Translations under genes and position numbers: made by a program | Part shown: one piece after another, positions 35,013 to 44,056 of the stretch | Numbering within the stretch: the first letter of the stretch is position 1 | How the letters are laid out: each line of letters opens with the position of its first letter | Assembly (NCBI RefSeq): GCF_016641735.1 | Contig: NZ_JAEDAO010000001.1 | Coordinates: forward strand, 1,488,001-1,552,000 | Direction: 5' to 3' | DNA length: 64,000 bases | Source: Ramlibacter algicola | Lineage (GTDB): Bacteria > Pseudomonadota > Gammaproteobacteria > Burkholderiales > Burkholderiaceae_C | Notes under the pieces: model-generated | Told to the model about the DNA's origin: nothing | What the model saw: the letters and a program-made list of their open reading frames with translations, nothing else | The model's database searches: none

Positions 35013-38000
35013 ATGCCGATCAATCCGATTTCCTTCGCGAACACGCCGCAAGCCGGTGACGACAGCTATGCCTTCCTGGAGGACCAGCTCAGCGCCGGCA
35101 ACGTCCTCGTGCTGGACGTCATGGCCAACGACTTGGGCGGCAAGGCCAAGACCCTCTATTCGATCGACAACGGCGATGTCCTGGCGGACCTGCTGACGCG
35201 CGACCCCGGCCTGGTGACCGCGTGGGAGTCCACGGCGGAGGGCAACCTCATTCGGATCAACGCTGGAAAGATCGAATACAAGCTCGGGGCCGGCGTGGAC
35301 CTGAACGCCCTGGACCAGGGTGACGCGTACCTGGATAGCTTCCGCTACGCGATCCAGATGGCAAACGGCGCTGTCAGCTGGGCCACCGTCAACCTGAACC
35401 TCCAGGGGCAGAACGACGGGCCGAGCGCGAAGGCCGACTCCGCCACGACCACGGAGGATCACGCGGTGACCATCGACGTGCTGGCCAACGACGTCGATGC
35501 GGATGCGAGTCACAGCTTCACCCTGCTGTCCGTCACGGCGCCGGACGGCCGGGGCTCGGCGAACATCGTGGATGGCAAGGTCGTCTTCGACCCGGGCACG
35601 GCTTTCAACCAACTTGCGGTGGGCGAGACGACCACGGTGGCGCTCACCTACGTCATGCAGGACGAGCACGGGGCGCAATCGAACTCGACCGTGACGGTCA
35701 CCATCACCGGCACCAACGACGGTCCCACGGCCGTGGCCGACACCAGCTCGACGGACGAGGACAACAGCGTCACCGTCAACGTGCTCGCCAACGACACCGA
35801 CCCGGACACCAGCGACTCGCTGACCGTGACGGCCGCCAGCGTGGCGACCGGCCTGGGCAGCGCGACGACCGACGGGGCCGGCGTCACCTTCAACCCCGGT
35901 ACTGCGTACAACTACCTCGCTGTGGGCGAGACCGCGGACGTCGTCGTTAGCTACGCCATCAGCGACGGTCAAGGTGGCACCAGCAACTCGAACGTCGCAA
36001 TCACGATCACCGGCACCAACGACGGCCCCACGGCCGTGGCCGATACCAGCTCGACGGACGAGGACAACAGCGTCACCGTCAACGTGCTCGCCAACGACAC
36101 CGACCCGGACACCAGCGACTCGCTGACCGTGACGAGCGCCAGCGTGACGACGGGCCTGGGCAGCGCGACGACCGACGGGGCCAGCGTCACCTTCAACCCC
36201 GGCTCTGCGTACAACTATCTGGCTGACGGTGAGTCCGCGGACGTCGTCGTGAGCTACAGCATCAGCGACGGTCACGGTGGCACCAGCAACTCGAACGTCG
36301 CAATCACGATCACCGGCACCAACGACGGCCCCACGGCCGTGGCCGACACCAGCTCGACGGACGAGGACAACAGCGTCACCGTCAACGTGGTGGCCAACGA
36401 CACCGACCCGGACACCAGCGACTCGCTGACCGTGACGAGCGCCAGCGTGACGACAGGGCTAGGCAGTGCGACCACCGACGGGGCCGGCGTCACCTACAAC
36501 CCCGGTACTGCGTACAACTACCTGGCTGACGGTGAGTCCGCGGACGTCGTCGTGAGCTACAGCATCAGCGACGGTCACGGTGGCACCAGCAACTCGAACG
36601 TCGCAATCACGGTCACCGGCACCAACGACGAAGTGCTGGTCTCGGCCTCCAGCGTCACCGCGGGCACCGTGTTCGAGGACACCCCGGCCGGCCACGTGGC
36701 AAGCGGCGCGATCGATTTTTCCGATGTGGACCTGAGCGACACCCACCAGGCCGCCTTTGTCGCGGCTGCAGGCAACACCACCGCGTTGGGCACGTTCGCG
36801 CTGGGCGCGGTGAGCGAGGCCGCCGACGCCGCCACGGGTTCCGTGCGCTGGACCTACACCCTCGACGACACGTCCGCGCAGTCCCTGGCCGCGAACCAGT
36901 CCGTCACCGAGACCTACACCGTCACGCTGGATGACCAGAACGGCGATACCACCACCCAGGACGTGACCGTCACCATCACGGGGACCAACGACGAAGTGCT
37001 GGTCTCCGGCGCGGTCGACACCGGCGCCGTCGCCGAGGACGGCACGGCCAGCGCCAGCGGCACGGTGAACTTCACCGACGTGGACCTCACCGACGTCCAC
37101 CTGGTGACGTCGGCCCAGACGTCCAGCGACTACACCGCCTCGATGGGCACGTTCACGGCGGAGAAGACCGCCGACACCACCGGCAGCGGCACCGGGGGTG
37201 TGGTCAGCTGGAGCTACGCCATCGACAACGATGCGGCCCAGGCGCTGGCCAACGGCCAGGCGGTGCACGAAGTGCACACCATCACCGTCAACGACCAGAA
37301 CGGCGACACCACCACCCAGGACGTGACGGTCACCATCACCGGCGTCAACGACGACGTGCTGGTGTCCGGCGCGGTCGCCACGGGCGCCGTCGCCGAGGAC
37401 GGCACGGCCAGCGCCAGCGGCAGCATGAACTTCACCGACGCGGACCTCACGGACGTGCACCTGGTCACCTCCGCCCAGACTTCCAGCGACTACGCCGCCT
37501 CGATGGGGACCTTCACGGCGGAGAAGACCGCCGACACCACCGGCAGCGGCACCGGCGGTGTGGTCAGCTGGAGCTACGCCATCGACAACGATGCGGCCCA
37601 GGCGCTGGCCAACGGCCAGGCGGTGCACGAAGTGCACACCATCACCGTCAACGACCAGAACGGCGACACCACGACGCAGGACGTGACCGTCACGATCACC
37701 GGCACGAACGACGAGGTCCTGGTCAGCGGTGCAGTCGCTACGGGCGCGGTCGAAGAGAACGGCACCGCGCAAGCCGTCGGGACGGTGAACTTCACGGACG
37801 TCGACCTGGCCGACGACCACGTGGTCACCTCGGCGGTCTTGTCGAGCAGTTACGGCACGCCTCTCGGCACGTTCACGACGCTGGAAACATCGGACACGAC
37901 CGGCACGGGCACCGGTGGTGTCGTCAATTGGACCTATGACATCGACAACACTGCAGCACACCAACTGGCCTATGGCCAGGTCGCGACGGAAGTCCACCGC

Positions 38001-41000
38001 ATCACGATCGACGACCAAAGCGGCGACACCGTCACGCAGGACGTGACGATCACCGTCACCGGGACGTCCTTGCCCACTGCCTCCGTGGCCGTTGCCCCGG
38101 CTTCGGTGCAGGAAGACGGGGCCACCAACCTGGCCTACACCGTCACGCTGGACCATGCCTCGGCGTTCGACACCACGGTGAACTACACCATGGGCGGTAC
38201 GGCGACCGCGGGATCCGACTACGCGGCGCCCACCGGCTCCATCGTGATTGCCGCGGGCGACACGACGGGCACCATCAGGATCGACCCGACGGCCGATGGC
38301 ACCTACGAAGCCGACGAAACCGTCGTCCTCACCCTCACCGGCGGCAGCACCAACTCCCAGGCGATCGGCCTGAGCGCCACCAATGCGTCCGCCACGGGAA
38401 CGATCACGAACGACGACGCCGTGCCCACCGCCTCGGTAGCGGTGGCCCCGGCTTCAGTGCTGGAAGACGGCGCCACCAACCTGACCTACACCGTCTCGCT
38501 GGACCACGCCTCGGCGTTCGACACCACGGTGAACTACGCCATGGGCGGCACGGCCACGTCGGGAACCGACTACGCAGCGCCCACCGGCTCCATCGTGATC
38601 GCCGCCGGCGATACCACCGGCACGATCACCATCGACCCGGCGGCAGACACCACGTACGAAGCCAACGAAACGGTCGTGCTCGCCCTCACCGGCGGCAGCA
38701 CCAACTCCCAGGCGATCGGCCTGAGCGCCACCAATGCGTCCGCCACGGGAACGATCACGAACGACGACGCCGTGCCCACCGCCTCGGTAGCGGTGTCCCC
38801 GGCTTCAGTGCTGGAAGACGGTGCGACCAACCTGACCTACACGGTCACCCTGGACCATGCCTCGGCGTTCGCGACCACCGTGAACTACACGACGGGCGGA
38901 ACCGCGACTTCGGGAACCGACTACGCGGCGCCCACGGGCTCCATCGTGATTGCCGCCGGCGACACCACCGGCACCGTCACGATTGACCCGACGGCTGATA
39001 CCACCTACGAAGCCAACGAGACCGTCGTGCTGAGCCTCACGGGCGGCAGCACCAACTCGCAGGCGATCGGCATCAGCGCCACGAACTCCTCCGCCACGGG
39101 AACGATCACCAACGACGACGCCGTGCCCACGGCATCCGTGACCATTCCGCCTCCCAATGCGGTAACGGAGGACGGCGCGACCAACTTGACCTACAACGTC
39201 ACGCTCGACCACGCCTCCGCATTCGCCACCACGGTGAACTACACGATGGGCGGCACGGCCACCTCGGGAACCGACTACGCGGCGCCCACGGGCTCCATCG
39301 TGATTGCCGCCGGCAACACCACCGGCACCGTCACGATCGACCCGACGGCCGATACCACCTACGAAGCCAACGAAACGGTCGTGCTGGCGCTCACCGGCGG
39401 CACCACCAACTCCCAGGCCATCGGCTTGAGCGGCACGAATTCGTCCGCCACCGGAACGATCACCAACGACGACGCCGTCCCCACAGCGTCGGTGGCGGTG
39501 TCCCCCGCATCGATGAACGAGGATGCGAGCGGGGTGATGACCTACACCGTCTCGCTCAATCGGGCGTCGGCGTTCGCCACGACCGTGAACTTCACGTTGT
39601 CCGGAACGGCCACGAACCCGGGCGACTACACGCCATCGACCACGGGTTCGGTCGTCATCGCGGCGGGCGCCACCAGCGCGACGGTGACGGTCGACCCCAC
39701 GGTGGACACGGTCGTCGAACCGAACGAGACCGTGGTGATGACCCTGACCGGCGGAACGACCAATGGCCAGGCCATCAGCCTGGGCACCGCCGTCGCCACC
39801 GGCACGATCCTGAACGACGACGTCGCGGACACCACGCCGCCGACGCTCGACATGACCGCCAACCCTCCGAACGTGCCCAGCGGCAATACCACGACGGTCA
39901 CCTTCCAGTTCAGCGAGGCGGTTTCCGGGTTCACCTTTGCGGACGTGACCATCAATTCCGGAACGGCTACCGCAGCCAACTTCACGAAAGTCGACGCGGA
40001 CACCTACACGCTGCTGGTTACCAGGAACGCCGGAGGCAACAGCCCCCTGACGGTGTCCGTGGCGAGCGGCAGCTACACCGACCTGGCGGGCAACCTCGGT
40101 GGCGGTGCCAGCGTCGAGGTCAGGCGGGACCCGTCCAACAACTTGACCGCGACAACAGTCAACCTCGCATTCGCCGCCTTGGCCATGCAGGACGACTTGC
40201 TGGTTCCCACCGGTGACCAGCCGATTGCAACGGACTCGACGACCAGCGACGGCGAATCTCCTGATTCCATGACCGCGCTGTTGGGCGTCCAGGCCGAGGA
40301 CCCGAGCGCCTCGAGTTCCGTTTGGAACGAGCAGCCCTCCAGCGCGGACACCGCCGCCTTGGCACTCGCAAGCGAAGCGCCTTTGCCGCCCCCCGGCCCG
40401 GTGGACATCGTCGGGGCCAACGCGCTGGACGCCACGGCTGCAGAAACGGCGCTCCCCGCGCCGGTCGTGAGCCCCGAGTCGGGCGCTGCGACGCAGGTCG
40501 CCACGTCCGACAACAGCCACAACATCATCATTGGCGACGCCACTGGCATCACCGGGGTGTCCATCGCTGACAAGGGGCTGCCAGCGAGTTCGACGACCAG
40601 CGAGGACTCGGCTTCTGGAACGACCACCGCGGCCTCGGAGGCCGATGCTCAGGATCCGGGCGCTCCCGTCGTCGTGGCCGACGCCCAGCCGGACAGCGTC
40701 GAGACCGGCACGTCGACCCCCGCGACCGACGCGGACCTGCCGGCGGGCAGTGCCACGAGCAGCAGCGGCGGGGCCGAGACGAGCCCCACTGCGCCCCAGC
40801 CGCCGCTCCAGGCGTCGGATGCGAGCCTGCAGCCGCAGGATGCAGCTCGGGTCGCCACGCCAGACAGCAGCCCCGAGGTCATCGGCAACGACGCTGCGAG
40901 CTCCACGCCTGTCGTCGACGCGAGCAGCACGCTTCCCGGCGATCAATCCGTCGACGATCAGGCGACGGGCGTCAACTCCGGCACGGCCACAGCCACCGGC

Positions 41001-42305
41001 GCCGGCCCGGCCCCGGTGAGCGACGCCGGCGCCACGCCCGCGACCAACCCGGAGGTCCCGCTGTCCGGCATCGCAAGCGCATCGACGGGTTCGGCCGACA
41101 GCGCCGACCACGCTGATGCGGTTCCGCTGGCATCCGGCAGTTCGCCTGAAACGCTGACGGGTGAACCACCGGTGACCTCGACGCCCGCCCCCGCCCCCTC
41201 CGTGGCGCCCACTGGTGCCAGCGACGGCGCTTCCGATCCGCCCGTCGCGCAAGCCGGCGCGTTGCTGCCCAGCGGTGCCCCGGTCGCGCCGGCCGGCTCG
41301 CCAACCAGTGCGGCCAGCCTGGAAAGCGGCACATCGACCATCGCCATCGAGGCGGGCCTCCCGCCGAGTCCTGCCCCGGACAGCGGCGTCGCAACGAGCG
41401 CGCCGGCCGCCGCAGTGTCCGTCCCGGTGTCGGATGCGAGCTTGTCGCAGGATGGCGCGCAGGTGACTACGCCAGAGAGCAGCTCCAACGTCATCGGCAT
41501 CGACACTGCGACACCCGTGGTCGCGGCCAGCCCAGGCAGCACGGTGCCCGCTGGCGACCAGACAACGACGGCCAACACGGGCACCGTGGAAGCGAGTGGC
41601 AGCGCCACCGTGGCCGTCGACCCGTCCGGCACCGGCGGCATCGGCAGCACGGACGCCACCGTCGCCACGGGCGGCGCAAGCATTGCAAGCAGCACGGACG
41701 GCACGGCGGGCACGAGCAGCACGAGCAGCACGGGCACCGCGAGCGCCGACGCAACCAGCACCGTGAGCGGCACCACCGGCACGGCGGCCGCGTCCGACGG
41801 CGCGCCCACCGCGCAGGTTTCCCTCGGGAACGCTGCCGGGCAAGCTGCCTCGAACGAGCAGGTCGCAGCGCCAAAGGACGCTCCCGTTGCGGCAGCTGCA
41901 CCTGACACCGCTCCCACGACGCCCGGCACCGGCGCGGCCGTGAACACGGCTGGGTCCACGGACGACGTCATCGCGGGCACGAGCGGCGCCGATTTCCTCA
42001 CCGGCGGCGCCGGCAGCGACACCTTCGTGTGGCACGCCGGCGAGCTGGGCGCGGTGGACACGATCACGGACTTCACGGCCGGAGAGCACGGCGACGTACT
42101 GGCGATCGGCGCGCTGCTGAACGGATACAGCGCGGGCTCCGACCTGTCGCAGTTCGTCCACGTGACCGAGTCCGCAGGAGGAACCATGGTCAGCATCGAT
42201 CCCACCGGCCATGGCGAATTCCACGACCTGGTCCTGCTCCAGGGGGTGACGGGCGTGGACCCCGGGACGCTCATGGGGCACATCACGCCCTATCCGCTGG
42301 CCTGA
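35013..42305 (+). CDS. giant repeat adhesin, predicted type I secretion substrate
   Basis: A 2430-residue protein without a signal peptide. Order: an N-terminal VCBS-like domain (about 1-230); three nearly identical 101-residue cadherin/VCBS-like units (about 235-537); four VCBS units of 120-121 residues (538-1018); five Calx-beta units of about 117 residues (1020-1603); one Ig-like domain (about 1604-1710); about 600 residues of Ala/Ser/Thr/Gly/Pro-rich sequence; and a C-terminal RTX/T1SS-143-type secretion domain (about 2312-2430) with DDVIAGTSGADFLTGGAGSDTFVW. Aspartates in the repeats should bind calcium. The following genes encode its exporter. Probably a surface adhesin in biofilm formation. 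The ATG at 35013 was chosen over 34956. Confidence 0.88.
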   Translation: MPINPISFANTPQAGDDSYAFLEDQLSAGNVLVLDVMANDLGGKAKTLYSIDNGDVLADLLTRDPGLVTAWESTAEGNLIRINAGKIEYKLGAGVDLNALDQGDAYLDSFRYAIQMANGAVSWATVNLNLQGQNDGPSAKADSATTTEDHAVTIDVLANDVDADASHSFTLLSVTAPDGRGSANIVDGKVVFDPGTAFNQLAVGETTTVALTYVMQDEHGAQSNSTVTVTITGTNDGPTAVADTSSTDEDNSVTVNVLANDTDPDTSDSLTVTAASVATGLGSATTDGAGVTFNPGTAYNYLAVGETADVVVSYAISDGQGGTSNSNVAITITGTNDGPTAVADTSSTDEDNSVTVNVLANDTDPDTSDSLTVTSASVTTGLGSATTDGASVTFNPGSAYNYLADGESADVVVSYSISDGHGGTSNSNVAITITGTNDGPTAVADTSSTDEDNSVTVNVVANDTDPDTSDSLTVTSASVTTGLGSATTDGAGVTYNPGTAYNYLADGESADVVVSYSISDGHGGTSNSNVAITVTGTNDEVLVSASSVTAGTVFEDTPAGHVASGAIDFSDVDLSDTHQAAFVAAAGNTTALGTFALGAVSEAADAATGSVRWTYTLDDTSAQSLAANQSVTETYTVTLDDQNGDTTTQDVTVTITGTNDEVLVSGAVDTGAVAEDGTASASGTVNFTDVDLTDVHLVTSAQTSSDYTASMGTFTAEKTADTTGSGTGGVVSWSYAIDNDAAQALANGQAVHEVHTITVNDQNGDTTTQDVTVTITGVNDDVLVSGAVATGAVAEDGTASASGSMNFTDADLTDVHLVTSAQTSSDYAASMGTFTAEKTADTTGSGTGGVVSWSYAIDNDAAQALANGQAVHEVHTITVNDQNGDTTTQDVTVTITGTNDEVLVSGAVATGAVEENGTAQAVGTVNFTDVDLADDHVVTSAVLSSSYGTPLGTFTTLETSDTTGTGTGGVVNWTYDIDNTAAHQLAYGQVATEVHRITIDDQSGDTVTQDVTITVTGTSLPTASVAVAPASVQEDGATNLAYTVTLDHASAFDTTVNYTMGGTATAGSDYAAPTGSIVIAAGDTTGTIRIDPTADGTYEADETVVLTLTGGSTNSQAIGLSATNASATGTITNDDAVPTASVAVAPASVLEDGATNLTYTVSLDHASAFDTTVNYAMGGTATSGTDYAAPTGSIVIAAGDTTGTITIDPAADTTYEANETVVLALTGGSTNSQAIGLSATNASATGTITNDDAVPTASVAVSPASVLEDGATNLTYTVTLDHASAFATTVNYTTGGTATSGTDYAAPTGSIVIAAGDTTGTVTIDPTADTTYEANETVVLSLTGGSTNSQAIGISATNSSATGTITNDDAVPTASVTIPPPNAVTEDGATNLTYNVTLDHASAFATTVNYTMGGTATSGTDYAAPTGSIVIAAGNTTGTVTIDPTADTTYEANETVVLALTGGTTNSQAIGLSGTNSSATGTITNDDAVPTASVAVSPASMNEDASGVMTYTVSLNRASAFATTVNFTLSGTATNPGDYTPSTTGSVVIAAGATSATVTVDPTVDTVVEPNETVVMTLTGGTTNGQAISLGTAVATGTILNDDVADTTPPTLDMTANPPNVPSGNTTTVTFQFSEAVSGFTFADVTINSGTATAANFTKVDADTYTLLVTRNAGGNSPLTVSVASGSYTDLAGNLGGGASVEVRRDPSNNLTATTVNLAFAALAMQDDLLVPTGDQPIATDSTTSDGESPDSMTALLGVQAEDPSASSSVWNEQPSSADTAALALASEAPLPPPGPVDIVGANALDATAAETALPAPVVSPESGAATQVATSDNSHNIIIGDATGITGVSIADKGLPASSTTSEDSASGTTTAASEADAQDPGAPVVVADAQPDSVETGTSTPATDADLPAGSATSSSGGAETSPTAPQPPLQASDASLQPQDAARVATPDSSPEVIGNDAASSTPVVDASSTLPGDQSVDDQATGVNSGTATATGAGPAPVSDAGATPATNPEVPLSGIASASTGSADSADHADAVPLASGSSPETLTGEPPVTSTPAPAPSVAPTGASDGASDPPVAQAGALLPSGAPVAPAGSPTSAASLESGTSTIAIEAGLPPSPAPDSGVATSAPAAAVSVPVSDASLSQDGAQVTTPESSSNVIGIDTATPVVAASPGSTVPAGDQTTTANTGTVEASGSATVAVDPSGTGGIGSTDATVATGGASIASSTDGTAGTSSTSSTGTASADATSTVSGTTGTAAASDGAPTAQVSLGNAAGQAASNEQVAAPKDAPVAAAAPDTAPTTPGTGAAVNTAGSTDDVIAGTSGADFLTGGAGSDTFVWHAGELGAVDTITDFTAGEHGDVLAIGALLNGYSAGSDLSQFVHVTESAGGTMVSIDPTGHGEFHDLVLLQGVTGVDPGTLMGHITPYPLA
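35715..36623 (+). repeat. three 303-bp tandem repeats (101-aa units)
   Basis: Units begin at 35715, 36018 and 36321 with AACGACGG(T/C)CCCACGGCC and are exactly 303 bp each. They are nearly identical at DNA as well as protein level, especially units 2 and 3, indicating recent duplication or homogenisation. Each encodes one cadherin/VCBS-like beta domain. Confidence 0.95.
36624..38066 (+). repeat. four 360-363-bp tandem repeats (VCBS units)
   Basis: Units start at 36624 (363 bp), 36987, 37347 and 37707 (360 bp each), opening with AACGACGAAGTGCTGGT-like sequence. Units 2 and 3 are nearly identical over long runs (for example the AEKTADTTGSGTGGVVSWSY and VHEVHTITVNDQNGDTTTQD segments). Units 1 and 4 are more diverged. 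Confidence 0.93.
38070..39821 (+). repeat. five 351-354-bp tandem repeats (Calx-beta units)
   Basis: Units start at 38070, 38421, 38772, 39123 and 39477. Four share the pattern TASVAV.PASV.EDGATNL, NYTMGGTATSGTDYAAPTGS and ATGTITNDDAVP; the fourth is one codon longer and the fifth is clearly diverged, as expected for the boundary unit of an array. Calx-beta domains bind calcium. Confidence 0.93.
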
Positions 42306-42337
42306 CTGGCGCGGCCACTGATCGCTCCAGGCAAGCC

Positions 42338-44056
42338 ATGCATTCCCTGCTCCGACTCCTCAAGCAACCGCTGCTGCACGTGGCGGGCTTCTCCTTCTGC
42401 ATCAACCTGCTCCTGCTGATCCCCGCGATCTTCATGCTGCAGGTGTTCGACCGGGTCCTGGTCAGCCGAAGCACCGACACGCTCGTGGTGCTGATGCTCG
42501 GCGCGGGCATCGGCTTGCTGATCCTGTTTGCACTCGACCAGGTTCGCTCGCGTCTGCAGGCCGTGGCCGGCAACATCGTCTCCGAGGCGCTTTCACCGAT
42601 CGTCACCAAGCTCATGGTGGCCCAGGGAGCGCAGCGGGGCGGGCGCGGCCCGAGCGAGGGCTTGCGCGACGTCAACACCCTCAAGATGCTGTTCTCCGCG
42701 CACGGGCTCCTGGCCCTGTTCGATGCACCCTGGCTGGTGGTGTACGTGGCCCTGATCTGGGTCGCGCATGCCTGGCTCGGATGGACGGCCCTGGCCGCCG
42801 CGGTCCTGATGCTGGTGCTGGCGGTCGTGAACGACAAGGTCACGCGGCGGGAGATCGAAGCCCTGCAGAAGTCCGGGGCCGGCGCGACGCGCTACCTGGA
42901 AACCTCGCTGGCCAACGCGGAGGTCGCGCACACCCTCGGCATGACCGACAGCCTGATCGCGCGCTGGCGCGCCAAGAGCGGAGAAGTGGTCCAGCTCCAG
43001 GGGCCGACCGCCCGCAAGATCGCGGCGATGGCGGCCCTGACCCGCACGCTGCGCCAGGCCGTGCAGATCGTCATGCTGGCCGTCGGGGCGTGGCTGGTCA
43101 TCACCGTCCAGGCCTCGCCGGGCGTGACCATCGCCTGCACCATCCTGCTCGGCCGCGCGCTGTCCCCGGTGGAACAGATCGTCGGGAGCTGGAAGCTGCT
43201 GGCGGAAGGCCGCGCCGCGTTCCGCCGCCTGGCCGATCTTCTGGACGCGGCAGCGCAAGAGCCGCCACGCATGCCGCTTCCAGCCCCGCGCGGGGAGCTG
43301 CTGGCCCACAACCTGGTGTACCGTGCGCCGAACTCCGAACGCGTGCTGCTGGCCGGGGTCTCGCTGCAACTCGCCGCCGGCGAATCGTTGGCCATCATCG
43401 GGCCCAGTGGCGCCGGCAAGTCGACCCTGCTGCGCCTGCTCACGGGCGTATGGCAGCCCACGGCCGGCGTCGTTCGCCTCGATGGCTCGGACATGTCCCA
43501 ATGGCCGCGTGAGCACGTGGGTACCTGGCTGGGCTACGTGCCGCAGGACGTCGAGCTCTTCCCCGGCACCGTGGCGGAAAACATTGCCCGGCTGGGCGAA
43601 GTCGCGGCGGACGCGGTGGTGGAGGCCGCGCAGCGCGCCGGTGTGCACGAGATGATCCAGGCGCTGCCGCAGGGCTACGACACCTACGTCGAACCCACGT
43701 CCGCGCTGCTGTCACCGGGCCAGCGCCAGCGCATCGCGCTCGCCCGAGCGCTCTACGGCGCTCCGCGCCTGCTGATCCTGGACGAGCCCAACTCGAACCT
43801 GGACGGCGCCGGCGAACATGCGTTGGCCGAGGCGCTGAAGGCGCTGCGCGGGCAGGTGAGCGTCGTGGTGGTCACGCATCGCACGACGCTGGTCCAGCAC
43901 GTCGACAAGATGCTGGTCATCGAAGCGGGCAAGACCGTCCACTACGGAGCGACGGGGGAGGTGCTCAAGGCCATGCAGGCCAGGGCGCAAATGCCGTCCG
44001 GCAACAACGTGGTGGCCATGCCGATCCCGGCCGGCGCCGTGGGGAGGGGAGCATGA
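42338..44056 (+). CDS. type I secretion ABC transporter, PrtD family
   Basis: A 572-residue inner-membrane ATPase. The membrane domain (about 1-300) opens with FINL-type hydrophobic helices (SFCINLLLLIPAIFMLQVFDRVLVSRS, characteristic of PrtD/HasD transporters) and the ATPase domain has Walker A GPSGAGKST, signature LSPGQRQR and Walker B LLILDEPNSNLD. There is no N-terminal C39-like domain. It lies 32 bp after the adhesin gene and overlaps the fusion-protein gene by 4 bp, so it most likely exports the adhesin. The outer-membrane TolC-type partner is not in the window. Confidence 0.92.
   Translation: MHSLLRLLKQPLLHVAGFSFCINLLLLIPAIFMLQVFDRVLVSRSTDTLVVLMLGAGIGLLILFALDQVRSRLQAVAGNIVSEALSPIVTKLMVAQGAQRGGRGPSEGLRDVNTLKMLFSAHGLLALFDAPWLVVYVALIWVAHAWLGWTALAAAVLMLVLAVVNDKVTRREIEALQKSGAGATRYLETSLANAEVAHTLGMTDSLIARWRAKSGEVVQLQGPTARKIAAMAALTRTLRQAVQIVMLAVGAWLVITVQASPGVTIACTILLGRALSPVEQIVGSWKLLAEGRAAFRRLADLLDAAAQEPPRMPLPAPRGELLAHNLVYRAPNSERVLLAGVSLQLAAGESLAIIGPSGAGKSTLLRLLTGVWQPTAGVVRLDGSDMSQWPREHVGTWLGYVPQDVELFPGTVAENIARLGEVAADAVVEAAQRAGVHEMIQALPQGYDTYVEPTSALLSPGQRQRIALARALYGAPRLLILDEPNSNLDGAGEHALAEALKALRGQVSVVVVTHRTTLVQHVDKMLVIEAGKTVHYGATGEVLKAMQARAQMPSGNNVVAMPIPAGAVGRGA

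Noticed and set aside
38805..42281. A 1158-codon open frame on the - strand opposite the adhesin
   Set aside because: It mirrors the tandem repeats of the real gene and is Arg/Gly-rich. The + strand protein has clear domains and a secretion signal.
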